Shown: one piece after another, positions 24,111 through 34,062 of the stretch
How the letters are laid out: each line of letters begins with the position of its first letter
How positions within the stretch are numbered: position 1 is the first letter of the stretch
Assembly: GCF_009695935.1 (NCBI RefSeq)
Contig: NZ_VUMY01000020.1
Location: forward strand, 1 to 41,067
Source of the DNA: Mobiluncus porci
Lineage (GTDB): Bacteria > Actinomycetota > Actinomycetes > Actinomycetales > Actinomycetaceae
Direction: 5' to 3'
DNA: 41,067 bases
Made by a program: the position numbers and the translations under genes
Notes under the pieces: model-generated
Told to the model about the DNA's origin: nothing
What the model saw: only the letters and a program-made list of their open reading frames with translations
The model's database searches: none

Positions 24111-24859
24111 AGGTCTTCGTCCTTTTCGCGAGCTTCTCGCCTCGCGTTCTTCAAGCCCTTGCCGAGCATCCGCAGGGCCTTCCACCTGGCAATACCCTTG
24201 GTTTCCACGGCTCCCTTTTGGTCAATCGCCTCCACTCGCCCCAACACCAAGTCCTCAACTTGCAGCGGCATCTGCGCCACTACTAGACCGGCGGGGAGGT
24301 CAGTTTCAAACTCGCCACCCACCCAGCGCGCCGCCAAAACTTGACCGGTTACCCCCGGCTCCATCTCGGTTCCGGGAGCCAACAAGCCCACAATCGCCAC
24401 GACGGGCATCTTGGTGAGCTGGTTCAACTCGGCGATGATTCCGTCCAGTTTCGGATCGAAGTCCTCCAGAGTTTCCGCCAGGAGAGCCATCCCGAAGGCT
24501 TCCTCGTTTATCTCCAGTGTCGAAACTCCCACGGCTCCCACCTCGGTCGGGACGATAACGAGATCTATTCCGCTCAAAGCACACAGCGCGGCGAGAGCCT
24601 CCGCAGAAGCGACCGGGGTGAGGAAAACGGCTCGCGCTTGGGGGGAAATGATGAGGGGATCAACCTGTTGGGGCTGGTCAAGGTCTGAACTCCCGGGCTC
24701 TGGCTCCAGATCATCTAAGTCTCCGAGCTTGGAAATCAGGTCCTCAAATTGGGCATCGAATTGCGCCTGATCCGCTTGGTCGAAATCAAACCCCGCGTTA
24801 TCACCGTGCGGTTCCGGGCCACGATTCGCGTCTTCATCGAACAGATTTTTGTCGTTCAT
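24107..24859 (-). CDS. Acidic protein of unknown function embedded in the his operon
   Basis: A 250-residue protein. The first 70 residues are highly acidic and probably disordered (many Asp, Glu and Gln). Residues about 75-200 form an alpha/beta region with repeated hydrophobic strands (IDLVIVPTEVGAVGVS, MPVVAIVGLLAPG), and the C-terminus is basic (LKNARREAREKDEDL). The middle could be an SseB-like fold, as in the sseB product three genes away, but this is a guess. ATG 24859 has GGGGAG upstream. It sits 15 bases after hisB and overlaps hisH, so it is co-expressed with histidine synthesis. Confidence 0.8.
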   Translation of the reverse strand: MNDKNLFDEDANRGPEPHGDNAGFDFDQADQAQFDAQFEDLISKLGDLDDLEPEPGSSDLDQPQQVDPLIISPQARAVFLTPVASAEALAALCALSGIDLVIVPTEVGAVGVSTLEINEEAFGMALLAETLEDFDPKLDGIIAELNQLTKMPVVAIVGLLAPGTEMEPGVTGQVLAARWVGGEFETDLPAGLVVAQMPLQVEDLVLGRVEAIDQKGAVETKGIARWKALRMLGKGLKNARREAREKDEDL

Positions 24860-24874
24860 CAAGTGACTCCCCGT

Positions 24875-25483
24875 CTACAGCGCGCCCTTGGTGGAGGGCA
24901 CCCCAGTCACTCGCGGATCGTATTCTACGGCTTGTTTCAGAGCCCTTGCCACAGCTTTGAACTGGGCCTCCACAATGTGATGCGGGTCACGGCCGGACAA
25001 AAGTCTCAGATGGAGGCAAATCCCTGCGTTCAGAGCCAGAGATTCGAAGACATGATAGGTGAGCGAGCCCGTGAAATGCCCGCCAATGAGGTGGTATTGC
25101 TGACCTTCCGGTTCCCCTTCGCAAACGACATAGGGGCGTCCGGCAAGGTCGACTACCGCGTGAGCCAGTGCTTCATCAAGGGGCACGGTCGCATCACCAA
25201 AACGGCGAATCCCCCGCTTGTCACCGAGCGCTTCTCTGAGGGCTTGTCCGATGACAATTGCAGTGTCTTCCACCGTGTGGTGCACATCGATCTCGGTGTC
25301 ACCGCTGGCTTCCACCTCGAGGTCAATCAGGGAGTGGCGTGAAAGCGCAGTTAGCATGTGGTCATAGAAAGGCACAGTGGTCGAGATCTTCGCCTCGCCT
25401 GTCCCGTCGAGGTTTAGGCGCACCCGCACTTTGGACTCGCTCGTCTCGCGGGTGATTTCAGCGATTCTTGCTTCGTTTGTCAT
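24875..25483 (-). CDS. hisB: Imidazoleglycerol-phosphate dehydratase
   Basis: HisB removes water from IGP to form imidazole acetol phosphate. The 202-residue monofunctional enzyme (without the E. coli phosphatase domain) has both metal-binding histidine clusters, [11 protein letters not shown] and [12 protein letters not shown], plus [13 protein letters not shown]. The ATG shares one base with the hisC stop (TGATG). Length is normal for the family. Confidence 0.97.
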   Translation of the reverse strand: MTNEARIAEITRETSESKVRVRLNLDGTGEAKISTTVPFYDHMLTALSRHSLIDLEVEASGDTEIDVHHTVEDTAIVIGQALREALGDKRGIRRFGDATVPLDEALAHAVVDLAGRPYVVCEGEPEGQQYHLIGGHFTGSLTYHVFESLALNAGICLHLRLLSGRDPHHIVEAQFKAVARALKQAVEYDPRVTGVPSTKGAL

Positions 25484-26601
25484 CAGATGACCTCCTTCAG
25501 AGCGCTCAAGAAACGCTCGGTTTCTTCCTCGGTACCTACACTAGCCCGCAACCAACCATCGGGGCCGACGGATCGGATTAAAACCCCGCGGTCAAGTAAA
25601 TCCTGCCAGATTTTTTGGCGGTCTTTGAACTTTCCGAAGAAAACGAAATTCGTGTCGGACTCGGCGACTGTGAGCCCCATTCCGCGCAAGGTCGCAACCA
25701 TGTGGTCGCGAGTGACCCGCATCCGAGCCACTTGGGCCTGCAACAGGTCCGCTTTGGAAAGCGCGGCGAGGGCCGCTGCCTGGGTCACTGCCGAGAGGTG
25801 ATACGGCAGGCGCACAATCATGAGCTTCGTCGCCACCTCAGGGTGAGCCGCCAGGTAACCGAGGCGAAGTCCCGCCATCGCGAAAGCCTTGGACATGGTG
25901 CGAGAAACCACTAAGTGCTGGTTGTCGGCCAAGAGCTCCAAGGCGGAAGGCACGCCGTCGCGCCGAAACTCACCGTAAGCCTCATCAATCACGACGACGG
26001 TTGCGGCTCCATCCGGACCGGTTTCTCGGGTCTCTGCCAAGATTTCGTGAATATCATCTTGCGGAAGGTGCGTACCGGTCGGGTTATTCGGGGAAGCCAA
26101 CACGAGCAATGCCGGGCGGAGTCGCTTCACTTCAGCAAGAAGCGCTGGAACATCGACTGAGAAATCCTCGCGCCGCGGCACGTCAAAGAGTTCCGTCAGG
26201 GTGTTGCGGGCATATTCGGGATACATTGAATAAGTCGGACTTGACGAGAGCGCGGGATGCCCCGGACCGCCAAAAGCCGTGAACAAATGGTGCATGACCT
26301 CGTTTGATCCATTCGCTGCCCAAATCCATTCCGGAGGAACTTTTACCCCGGACTCTCCCGCGAGATAATCCGCCAGAGCGCCCCGCAAAGCCGGAAAATC
26401 CCGATCCGGGTAGCGATTTAACCCCCCCGCCACCTCGCGCACCGCTTGCGTGATGGCCTCGATTACGGGTTCGGGAACCGGATAGGGATTTTCGTTCACA
26501 TTAATGGTCACCGCGACATCCAGTTGCGGCGCCCCATAAGGCTCCATCCCCGCCAAGTCCGCCCGCAGCGGCAACTTCAAGCTGGCATTTACTGCACTCA
26601 T
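25483..26601 (-). CDS. hisC: Histidinol-phosphate aminotransferase
   Basis: HisC is a PLP fold-type I aminotransferase that turns imidazole acetol phosphate into histidinol phosphate. The 372-residue protein shows [20 protein letters not shown] and the PLP lysine in [17 protein letters not shown]. The opening [13 protein letters not shown] is the substrate-binding N-terminal arm of this family. Both ends are one-base overlaps (TGATG) with hisD and hisB, so the trio is tightly coupled. Confidence 0.97.
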   Translation of the reverse strand: MSAVNASLKLPLRADLAGMEPYGAPQLDVAVTINVNENPYPVPEPVIEAITQAVREVAGGLNRYPDRDFPALRGALADYLAGESGVKVPPEWIWAANGSNEVMHHLFTAFGGPGHPALSSSPTYSMYPEYARNTLTELFDVPRREDFSVDVPALLAEVKRLRPALLVLASPNNPTGTHLPQDDIHEILAETRETGPDGAATVVVIDEAYGEFRRDGVPSALELLADNQHLVVSRTMSKAFAMAGLRLGYLAAHPEVATKLMIVRLPYHLSAVTQAAALAALSKADLLQAQVARMRVTRDHMVATLRGMGLTVAESDTNFVFFGKFKDRQKIWQDLLDRGVLIRSVGPDGWLRASVGTEEETERFLSALKEVI

Positions 26602-27932
26602 CAGTTTCCCTCCCGGCGGGCGAGCAGCGACGCGCCGTGACCCTCGAGGTCTTCGGCGCGGGCGAAAGTCACCAGACGATCGGTAAGTGCGTCGGCGGCC
26701 TCGCGGGTGTAGTGAATCTCCTGCACTGATTTGAGGAAGGCGTGGACATTCAACCCGGAGTGGTAGCGCGCAGTGCCACCGGTCGGCAGGACATGGTTCG
26801 AGCCCGCGAGGTAATCCCCGAGCGGCACGGGAGTGTAGTCTCCGACAAAGATGGCTCCCGCGTTGTGGATTCTCCCTGCAACCGCAGCGGCGTCCTCGGT
26901 TTGGATCTCCAGGTGTTCGGCAGCGTAGGCGTTAGCGACCTCGATAGATTGTGCCACGTCGCGGGTGAGGATTGCGCCGGACTGCTGGCCAGTCAAAGCG
27001 GTGTGAATGCGTTCGTGGTGGTCACGCAGCGGAACCTGGCATTCAAGTTCGTCTTGCACCGCCGCTACCAAGTCGCGCGAATCTGTAATCAGCACGGAGG
27101 CCGCGGCCGGATCGTGTTCGGCTTGGCTGATGAGGTCTGCAGCAACAAAGGCCGGTTTTGCCGAAGCGTCGGCAATAATGGCAATCTCGGTCGTGCCAGC
27201 CTCCGCGTCGATGCCACATACTCCAGAGACGAGGCGTTTTGCCGCCGCCACATAGATGTTGCCCGGACCGGTCACTACGTCCACCGGGTCAAGCAAGACA
27301 TCTCCGTCCTCAAAAGTCTCTCCGCGGGCTCCGTAGGCGAAAGCCCCAATCGCTCCCGCCCCGCCCATCGCGTAGACCTCGCTTACCCCGAGCAAAGCGC
27401 AGGTCGCCAGCACGGTTGGGTGTGGCAGCCCCCCGAAGGCCTCTTGGGCCGGAGAAGCCAGGGCAATCTCTTTCACCCCGGCAACTTGGGCGGGAATGAC
27501 GTTCATGATGACCGAGCTCGGATAAACCGCAAGCCCGCCAGGGACATAGAGACCCACGCGCGTGACCGGAATCCAGCGCTGGGCCACGGTTCCGCCGGGG
27601 ATAATCTCACGGGTGGCCGCGTTTGGTAGCTGCATTTCGTGACCGAGCCGGTTATGGACTATGGAGGTCTCAATAGCCTCGCGCAGCGCCGGGTCAAGCT
27701 CGCGCAGAGCCTTATCAATCTCCGCCTGGGGCACGCGTAGGTACTTCGGGCGCACCTGGTCAAACTTTTCCGCCTGGTCACGCAGCGCCTTCGCGCCTTC
27801 CGCTCGAACCGCTTCAATCAGCGGGCGCACCGCCTCGAGAGCCTTCTCAACATCGACTTTAGCGCGGGGCATCTTCTCCCGCAGGGTCGCCGCGTCAAAA
27901 GAACTATCCGTGAAATCTAAAACATTCAACAC
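26601..27932 (-). CDS. hisD: Histidinol dehydrogenase
   Basis: HisD carries out the last two NAD-dependent oxidations from histidinol to histidine. The 443-residue zinc enzyme has the zinc/catalytic region DLISQAEHDPAA, the AEHLEIQT segment, and GSNHVLPTGGTARY. It is the first gene of the cluster. The start is GTG 27932; a TTG follows directly, and the ribosome binding site is only a purine-rich GATTGAGAG. TAAGAT near 27950 may be the -10 of the operon. No His-rich leader peptide or T-box was seen. Confidence 0.96.
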   Translation of the reverse strand: MLNVLDFTDSSFDAATLREKMPRAKVDVEKALEAVRPLIEAVRAEGAKALRDQAEKFDQVRPKYLRVPQAEIDKALRELDPALREAIETSIVHNRLGHEMQLPNAATREIIPGGTVAQRWIPVTRVGLYVPGGLAVYPSSVIMNVIPAQVAGVKEIALASPAQEAFGGLPHPTVLATCALLGVSEVYAMGGAGAIGAFAYGARGETFEDGDVLLDPVDVVTGPGNIYVAAAKRLVSGVCGIDAEAGTTEIAIIADASAKPAFVAADLISQAEHDPAAASVLITDSRDLVAAVQDELECQVPLRDHHERIHTALTGQQSGAILTRDVAQSIEVANAYAAEHLEIQTEDAAAVAGRIHNAGAIFVGDYTPVPLGDYLAGSNHVLPTGGTARYHSGLNVHAFLKSVQEIHYTREAADALTDRLVTFARAEDLEGHGASLLARREGN

Positions 27933-28029
27933 CTCTCAATCTTAACGTCTGAAAGCCGCGCCCGAAAACGTATCCGCGCCGAGCAAAGGGGAACCGTACC
28001 CGACCTCTCCGCACGAAGCCACCGAGACG

Positions 28030-28110
28030 GAGCGTAGCCAAGCGGGTCAGACCTCTCCGGTGTAGTGACCGAAGGGAACGGAGCCGGAAGGGTCTGACCC
28101 GCTTGGTTCC
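28030..28110. repeat. Palindromic dispersed repeat, copy A (between dnaE and hisD)
   Basis: A 16-bp arm CCAAGCGGGTCAGACC (28038-28053) pairs perfectly with GGTCTGACCCGCTTGG (28091-28106), enclosing 37 bases with a further CCGG/CCGG pair. A second copy of the unit, about 80% alike by eye, lies at 40807-40885. Both copies lie beside a gene 3' end. There is no T-tract, so it is not a standard terminator; a REP-like or MITE-like element is more likely. Confidence 0.85.
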
Positions 28111-28134
28111 ACACGAAACCGTCCCTGATTGCTC

Positions 28135-31100
28135 CTAACTACCGGAAATGTCGAATAAGGACGCGCCGGGCTCCTCGTCCTCGGGCGAAGTGTTTTTGAT
28201 GGGCAGAGTCACCACCGGCGCGGCCTCGGCTTTCTCGACCACCGCGAAGGGGTCGGTTCCAGGGGGAATAATCGAGTCATAGCCGAGCATCGCCCGAAGT
28301 TCTGCCAAAAAGTCCGGACCCGCATTGACGCATTTATCCTTGCCGAGATCCAACACGGGCGCGCTCTTCCCGTCCCAGACGTGCAAGCGCACCGGAGCCT
28401 CCCCCGGGAAACGACGAATCAAATCCGCGAACGCATTCATGGCCTCGAACGTGCAGCGTTCGGAGGGCAGCAGCAAATCGACTTGCTCAAGATGGTCAAG
28501 TCGCGCCGCCACATCCGGCACCGTCATATCCTGGGCGTAAACCGAGGCATTCTCGTCCTCGCGCCTAAGCTTTCCCCCGACCGTAATGATTCGGTCCTGT
28601 TCGAGTTCGGCGCCAACCGTCTCATAGGTTTTCGGGAAGAAGAGGACTTCTATCGAACCGGTCATATCTTCCAAACGTACAATCGCCCAAGGTTGTCCGG
28701 TTCGCTTCGAGGTTTTATGGGACACGGAAGTAATCAGTCCCGCAATCCGCACCTCGGAATCGCTGGCTTTCCCCTCTTCACTGGTCAGATCGATAATTCT
28801 GTCCGGCGCCAGTCGGTTCAAAACATTCTCCATCCCCGACAGCGGGTGGTCAGACACGTAGAGCCCCAGCATCTCCCGTTCGAAGGCGAGCTTGTCTTTC
28901 TTCGGCCACTCTTTCAGGTCGGGAATCTCCACCGCAAATCCGTCAAGGAGATCCTCCCCCTCAGAATCAAGAGAAGCGAAGAGATCAAACTGGCCTTTGG
29001 ACTCTTGGCGTTTAGTGGAAACGACCGCATCCACGGCTTCTTCGTGAATCGCCACCAAGGCGCGGCGCGGCACTCCGAAGGCGTCGAAAGCGCCGGCTTT
29101 GATCAGGGACTCAATCGTGCGCTTGTTACAGACTGCCGTCGGCACTTTGTTCAAGAAATCCTGGAATGACGTGTAGGCGCCTTTTTCGCGGCGCGCCTGG
29201 ATAATCCCCTCCACCACGTTTTCTCCGACGTTGCGGATAGAGGCGAGCCCGAAGCGAATGTTCTTCCCATCAGGGGCGAAAGTCGCCTCCGAGAAGTTTA
29301 CGTCCGGCGGCAGGACGCGGATACCCATGCGGCGCACTTCGTTCAAATACATCCCAAGCTTGTCTTTGTCGGTTTGGGTCGTGAGCACCGCCGCCATGTA
29401 TTCGGTCGGGAAGTTTGCTTTCAGGTAAGCCGTCCAGTAAGCGATTAGCCCGTAGGCCGCGGAGTGGGACTTGTTGAACGCATAGTCAGCAAAAGGCACC
29501 AAAATGTCCCACAGCGTCTGGCAGCATTCCTCGGAATAGCCGTTAGCAATCATGCCGTCGTGGAACTTCACGAACTGCTTGTCCAAGACGTCTTTCTTCT
29601 TCTTACCCATGGCCTTACGAAGAATATCCGCTTGGCCAAGCGTGAATCCCGCGACTTTCTGGGCGATGGCCATAACCTGTTCTTGGTAAATAATCAGACC
29701 GTAGGTGTAGCCGAGAATGTCCTTGAGGGGTTCCTCGAGCTCCTTATGGATCGGCTGGATTTTCTGCATCCCGTTCTTGCGAAGGGCATAGTTCGTGTGG
29801 GAGTTCGCGCCCATAGGACCGGGGCGGTACAGTGCCACCAACGCGGAAATATCCTCGAATTCGGTGGGACGCAGTTGCTTGAGGAGCGTGCGCATCCCCC
29901 CACCATCAAGCTGGAACACCCCGAGGGTCTCCCCCGTGGACAGCAACTCGTAGGTCGCCTTGTCATCCACATCAAGGGTCTCCAGATTCGGCGGAGTTCC
30001 GCCGTTTATCTTGATGTTCTCCAAGGCGTCGGAAATGATCGTGAGGTTTTTGAGCCCCAAAAAATCCATTTTCAGGACACCCAAATGCTCACAGGTCGGG
30101 TAGTCGAACTGGGTGATGGTCGCCCCGTCCTGCGGGCGTTTCATCATCGGAATAATGTCGGTCAAAGTGTGGGAAGACATAATGACTGCGCAGGCGTGAA
30201 CGCCCCACTGGCGCACCATGCCCTCCACGCCGGAGGCGAGTTCGAAAATCTTTTGGTTGAAAGGATCGGAGGCGACCAGTTTCCGGAACTCCTCGGCCTC
30301 CTTGTAGCGCGGATGGTTCGTGTCATAAATCCCCGACAAGGGAATATCCTTACCCATCACCGCTGGTGGCATCGCTTTGGTGAGCCGTTCCCCGACGGAA
30401 AACTCCGCGCTCGAGATGCGCGCAGCGTCCTTCAAGGCCTGTTTGGTCTTGATGGTTCCGTAGGTGACAACCTGGGAGATTTTGTCCTTGCCGTATTTCT
30501 TCGTCACATAATCGATGACTTCCCCGCGGCGCCTATCGTCGAAGTCCACGTCGATATCCGGCATGGAGACGCGCTCTGGGTTCAAGAAGCGCTCGAACAA
30601 CAGGCCGTGCTTAATCGGATCCAGATCGGTAATCCGCAGCGCGTAGGCGACCATCGAACCTGCTCCGGAGCCACGGCCCGGTCCGACCCTGATGCCGTGT
30701 TCTTTCGCCCATTGGATGTAATCGGAGACCACGAGGAAGTAGCCCGCGAAGTGCATCTGGAGGATGATTCCGACCTCGTAGTTCGCGCGTTTGCGGACGT
30801 CGTCGGGAATTCCATTCGGATACCGGTAGTTCAGCCCGCGCTCAACTTCTTTGACGAACCAAGATTCCTCGTCTTCCCCGTCCGGCACGGGGAATTCCGG
30901 CATATAGGACACCCCGTCGTCAACCGTTTGGAACTTCACCTCACATTGTTCCGCGACCAACAAGGTGTTGTCACAGGCCTCGGGGAGTTCCGCAAAAAGC
31001 TCACGCATCTCGTTAGAGGGCCGCAAATAGTAGTCCGTGCCGTCGAATTTGAACCGATCCGGATCGCTTAGGTGCGCCCCAGAGTTGATGCACAACAGGG

Positions 31101-31815
31101 CGTCTTGAACCGAGCGGTCTTCTTTGTTGACATAGTGGGAGTCATTGGTGGCGATTAGCGGGGCATCAATGGCTTTTGCGAGTTTCAACAAGTCGGAACG
31201 CACGCGCCGCTCCAAAAGGAGACCGTGGTCCATCAGCTCGACATAGAAATAGTCCTTGCCAAAAATAGCCTGCAACTCTCCCGCGGCACGAAGCGCTTCG
31301 TCATATTGACCGAGGCGGAGCCGCACTTGGACTTCCCCGGAAGGGCATCCGGTTGAACCGATTAATCCCTCGTGATACCGCTCCAGCAACTCCCGATCAA
31401 CCCGCGGCCACTTGCCCATTTGTCCGTCTAAGGACGCAAAGGAACCAATCCGAAACAGGTTGTGCATCCCCTCCGAAGTGCGAGAAAGCAAGGTCATGTG
31501 GGTGTAGGCGCCACGCGCGGAGACGTCATCGCCGGCTTTCTGCTGTTCCGGGGTGCCCCAGTGGACGCGGGTCGTGTCAAAACGAGAGGTCCCGGGGGTC
31601 ACATAGGCCTCAAGTCCGATAATCGGTTTGATGCCAGCGTCGGTGGCCTCCTTGTAGAACTCATAGGCGCCGAAAAGATAGCCGTGGTCAGTAATCGCGA
31701 CCGCCTTTTGTCCATTCTCCTTAGCCTTGGCGACGAGCTTCTTAATCTTCGCCGCGCCGTCCAGAATCGAGTAATCAGTGTGGACATGGAGGTGGACAAA
31801 ATCGGTCGAAGGCAT
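28135..31815 (-). CDS. dnaE: DNA polymerase III alpha subunit
   Basis: The replicative polymerase catalytic subunit, 1226 residues, slightly longer than the typical 1160-1190. It opens with the PHP domain (LHVHTDYSILDGAAK, AITDHGYLFGAYEF), continues into the palm with catalytic PDIDVDFDDRRR, the finger and tau-binding parts, then the OB domain (VRIAGLITSVSHKTSKRTGQPW). The initial ATG at 31815 is preceded closely by rluD. It is the last gene in the ftsZ–dnaE block and ends just before repeat copy A. Confidence 0.97.
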   Translation of the reverse strand: MPSTDFVHLHVHTDYSILDGAAKIKKLVAKAKENGQKAVAITDHGYLFGAYEFYKEATDAGIKPIIGLEAYVTPGTSRFDTTRVHWGTPEQQKAGDDVSARGAYTHMTLLSRTSEGMHNLFRIGSFASLDGQMGKWPRVDRELLERYHEGLIGSTGCPSGEVQVRLRLGQYDEALRAAGELQAIFGKDYFYVELMDHGLLLERRVRSDLLKLAKAIDAPLIATNDSHYVNKEDRSVQDALLCINSGAHLSDPDRFKFDGTDYYLRPSNEMRELFAELPEACDNTLLVAEQCEVKFQTVDDGVSYMPEFPVPDGEDEESWFVKEVERGLNYRYPNGIPDDVRKRANYEVGIILQMHFAGYFLVVSDYIQWAKEHGIRVGPGRGSGAGSMVAYALRITDLDPIKHGLLFERFLNPERVSMPDIDVDFDDRRRGEVIDYVTKKYGKDKISQVVTYGTIKTKQALKDAARISSAEFSVGERLTKAMPPAVMGKDIPLSGIYDTNHPRYKEAEEFRKLVASDPFNQKIFELASGVEGMVRQWGVHACAVIMSSHTLTDIIPMMKRPQDGATITQFDYPTCEHLGVLKMDFLGLKNLTIISDALENIKINGGTPPNLETLDVDDKATYELLSTGETLGVFQLDGGGMRTLLKQLRPTEFEDISALVALYRPGPMGANSHTNYALRKNGMQKIQPIHKELEEPLKDILGYTYGLIIYQEQVMAIAQKVAGFTLGQADILRKAMGKKKKDVLDKQFVKFHDGMIANGYSEECCQTLWDILVPFADYAFNKSHSAAYGLIAYWTAYLKANFPTEYMAAVLTTQTDKDKLGMYLNEVRRMGIRVLPPDVNFSEATFAPDGKNIRFGLASIRNVGENVVEGIIQARREKGAYTSFQDFLNKVPTAVCNKRTIESLIKAGAFDAFGVPRRALVAIHEEAVDAVVSTKRQESKGQFDLFASLDSEGEDLLDGFAVEIPDLKEWPKKDKLAFEREMLGLYVSDHPLSGMENVLNRLAPDRIIDLTSEEGKASDSEVRIAGLITSVSHKTSKRTGQPWAIVRLEDMTGSIEVLFFPKTYETVGAELEQDRIITVGGKLRREDENASVYAQDMTVPDVAARLDHLEQVDLLLPSERCTFEAMNAFADLIRRFPGEAPVRLHVWDGKSAPVLDLGKDKCVNAGPDFLAELRAMLGYDSIIPPGTDPFAVVEKAEAAPVVTLPIKNTSPEDEEPGASLFDISGS

Positions 31816-31833
31816 GAAACAATCTTAGTCCAT

Positions 31834-32751
31834 TTAAGCGTGGCGGAGAGAGTCGAGGGCGGAGGCGAGGTCGGGGGGAAGCGGGGATTCGACGGCGACT
31901 TCAAGACCGGTGCGCGGGTGCTTGAAAGCCAGCCGTGAGGCGTGGAGCCACTGGCGATTGAGGCCAAGCTTCGCGGCGAGCTTCGCGTTCGCGCCATATT
32001 CCGTGTCGCCGAGCAGCGCGTGGCCGATGGCGGAGAAATGTACGCGAATCTGGTGGGTGCGTCCGGTTTCGAGCTGGATCCGCGCGAGAGTCGCGCCTTT
32101 GACGTTCTCGATGGTGTCGTAGTGTGTCACCGCCGGTTTTCCGCCACTTACGACCGCCATCTTGAACTCTCGACCCGGCGCGCGCCCAATCGGGGCATCA
32201 ATAGTGCCGAGCGGTGGTTTCAGCTCCCCCGCGGCCAAAGCTAGGTAAATCTTTTCGACCCGATGATATCTGAACTCGTTTTTGAGTTTCCCGTAGGCCA
32301 GCTCCGATTTCGCCACCACCATTGCACCGGAAGTCCCCGCATCAAGCCGATGGACAATGCCCTCGCGCTCCACCGGGCCACTTGTGGAAACCCTCACTCC
32401 CGCGGCCCGCAAAGCACCAACCACGGTCGGCCCATCCCAGCCCGGGCCGGTATGGGCCGCGACCCCGGCGGGCTTGTCGACCACGATTACGTCGGCATCT
32501 TCGAACAGAATCCCGAGCCCCTCCACTGGGGTAATCTCCGGAACATAGCCGATCGGTTCGGGAAGGCCGATTTCGAGGATAGCTCCAGCGACAAGTTCAT
32601 CGGATTTCTTTAAAGGGTTTCCGCCCAGGGTCGCGCCACCGTTTGCGATGAGCTCCCCCGCTTTGGATCGTGTCAATCCGAGTAAGCGGGAAAGCCCGAC
32701 GTCGGCACGCGTTCCCGCGAGACCTTCCGGCACCGGCAGGAAACGGCTCAC
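31834..32751 (-). CDS. rluD: RluD-family pseudouridine synthase
   Basis: This enzyme makes pseudouridine in 23S rRNA. The 305-residue protein has an N-terminal S4 RNA-binding domain (RSKAGELIANGGATLGG) and the catalytic motif VHRLDAGTSGAMVVAKS, where the usual HRLDKDTSG has D-A; the catalytic Asp of RLD is kept. FSAIGHALLGDTEYG is typical near the end. The start is GTG 32751, overlapping the lspA stop as GTGA. Confidence 0.95.
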   Translation of the reverse strand: MSRFLPVPEGLAGTRADVGLSRLLGLTRSKAGELIANGGATLGGNPLKKSDELVAGAILEIGLPEPIGYVPEITPVEGLGILFEDADVIVVDKPAGVAAHTGPGWDGPTVVGALRAAGVRVSTSGPVEREGIVHRLDAGTSGAMVVAKSELAYGKLKNEFRYHRVEKIYLALAAGELKPPLGTIDAPIGRAPGREFKMAVVSGGKPAVTHYDTIENVKGATLARIQLETGRTHQIRVHFSAIGHALLGDTEYGANAKLAAKLGLNRQWLHASRLAFKHPRTGLEVAVESPLPPDLASALDSLRHA

Positions 32752-33446
32752 TGCCCGCCCTCCGAGTTGTCCCTTGCTGAAGCCAAATCTGTGGAATCGC
32801 CGGCACTAGCTGAGTTGTCACTTACTGAAGCATCCTCAAAAACCCAGATGACCTTGCCGCGACCGGTGTTTTCTGCCTTGCCTTGCGACTCCAAAGTGGC
32901 AATCTGCGCCTTACTCAACCACAAAACATCGAGCGGCTTTTTACGGATTATCAAAACGAAAACCGCCACCACGCCGAGAACCACGAAGATGTCGGCAACA
33001 TTGCCGACGAAGAAACCAAAGTAATCGATGAAGTCGATAACCGCGCCGGTCCCCCAGGGTTCCCCGCGACCGCGATCCATAAGGTTGCCCATTCCGCCCC
33101 CTGCTATCATCGCGAGCACGCCCGCCCAGGAGCGGTGCGGGGTCAACAGGGCAGCGAACAAGACAGCGAACACCAGGATGACGCTGATGGCGGTGACCAC
33201 CAAAGTCTTGGAGTTGAGCAGAGACAGAGCCGCGCCGGAGTTGTGAGTCAGGTGCAGGGTGATGAAGTTGCCAATCAGCGGCACGGCGTCGGCCGGATTC
33301 TCGGGGAGGTAGTCTTTCGCAATGGCTTTGGTGAGTTGGTCAAGGACCGCGACTACCACGCAAATTAAAAGAACGAAGAACCAACGCCCGAGCTTGTTTT
33401 GAGCCCGGAACGTCGGTTCATCGTCAAAGTGTATAGCGAGCGGCAA
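32748..33446 (-). CDS. lspA: Lipoprotein signal peptidase
   Basis: LspA removes the signal peptide from diacylated prolipoproteins in the membrane. The 232-residue protein has four hydrophobic segments and both catalytic Asp motifs: GGGMGNLMDRG and FVGNVADIFVVLG, plus THNSGAALSLL. It is longer than usual (about 160-200 residues) because of a hydrophilic N-terminal lead and an acidic Ser-rich C-terminal tail of about 55 residues. The only in-frame start near the family N-terminus is TTG 33446, two bases after the divIVA stop, so expression is probably coupled. The SBP lipoprotein encoded near 37.1 kb is a likely substrate. Confidence 0.95.
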   Translation of the reverse strand: MPLAIHFDDEPTFRAQNKLGRWFFVLLICVVVAVLDQLTKAIAKDYLPENPADAVPLIGNFITLHLTHNSGAALSLLNSKTLVVTAISVILVFAVLFAALLTPHRSWAGVLAMIAGGGMGNLMDRGRGEPWGTGAVIDFIDYFGFFVGNVADIFVVLGVVAVFVLIIRKKPLDVLWLSKAQIATLESQGKAENTGRGKVIWVFEDASVSDNSASAGDSTDLASARDNSEGGQ

Positions 33447-33447
33447 C

Positions 33448-34062
33448 TTACTCAGTCGGAGCCGAAGCCGCCAAGTCAGAGAGGATTCCTTCGAGGAAGG
33501 AGCTCATCTTGGCACGGTATTCGCTTTCGAAGGTCTTCAACTCTTCAATCTTGCGCTCCAACATGCCGCGCTCTTGCTCCAACTGAGCCATGACGCGGGA
33601 GTGCTCTTGCTCCGCTTCGGCAACAATCTTGTCGGCTTCGACGCGGGCCTTGGCGATGATTTCTTCGCCTTCTTGCTGGCCGTTCTGGACGTATTCGTCA
33701 TGGAGACGCTGCGCCATGGTCAGCATGGAGACCGCGGAGGTGGATTCGGGGACTTCCACCGGAGCCGCCGCAGCCACAGGCTCGGGCTGAGGTTCTTCCA
33801 CCACGGGTTCCGGTTCCGGCTGGGACTCGGGTTGTGGTTGTTCCACCGGAGCCGCCACCGCGCCACCAGCCTCGAGCTCGGCAATCTTCCGGTTCGCTTC
33901 TTCAAGCTGTTCTTTCAGGTTGTCACGCTCTTTGGTCAGAGTGTCGAGGGTATTCACCACCTCGTCCAAGAAATCATCAACTTCATCCTGGTCATAGCCT
34001 TCGCGAAACTTCGTCGGCTGGAACTTCTTATTGACGATGTCATCTGTGGTGAGCAGCGCCAT
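33448..34062 (-). CDS. divIVA: DivIVA/Wag31 polar growth protein
   Basis: DivIVA marks negatively curved membrane and directs polar cell wall growth in actinobacteria. The protein has the membrane-binding start LLTTDDIVNKKFQPTKFREG, then YDQDEVDDFLDEVV and a coiled coil. A Pro/Glu/Gln-rich acidic insert (about residues 65-100) separates it from a second long coiled coil in which Glu, Gln and Lys dominate. I chose ATG 34062 because GAGG lies eight bases before it; a GTG three codons upstream overlaps that site. Confidence 0.95.
   Translation of the reverse strand: MALLTTDDIVNKKFQPTKFREGYDQDEVDDFLDEVVNTLDTLTKERDNLKEQLEEANRKIAELEAGGAVAAPVEQPQPESQPEPEPVVEEPQPEPVAAAAPVEVPESTSAVSMLTMAQRLHDEYVQNGQQEGEEIIAKARVEADKIVAEAEQEHSRVMAQLEQERGMLERKIEELKTFESEYRAKMSSFLEGILSDLAASAPTE

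Noticed and set aside
29464-31071. 535-codon plus-strand frame inside dnaE
   Set aside because: It is the antisense shadow of highly conserved polymerase sequence.
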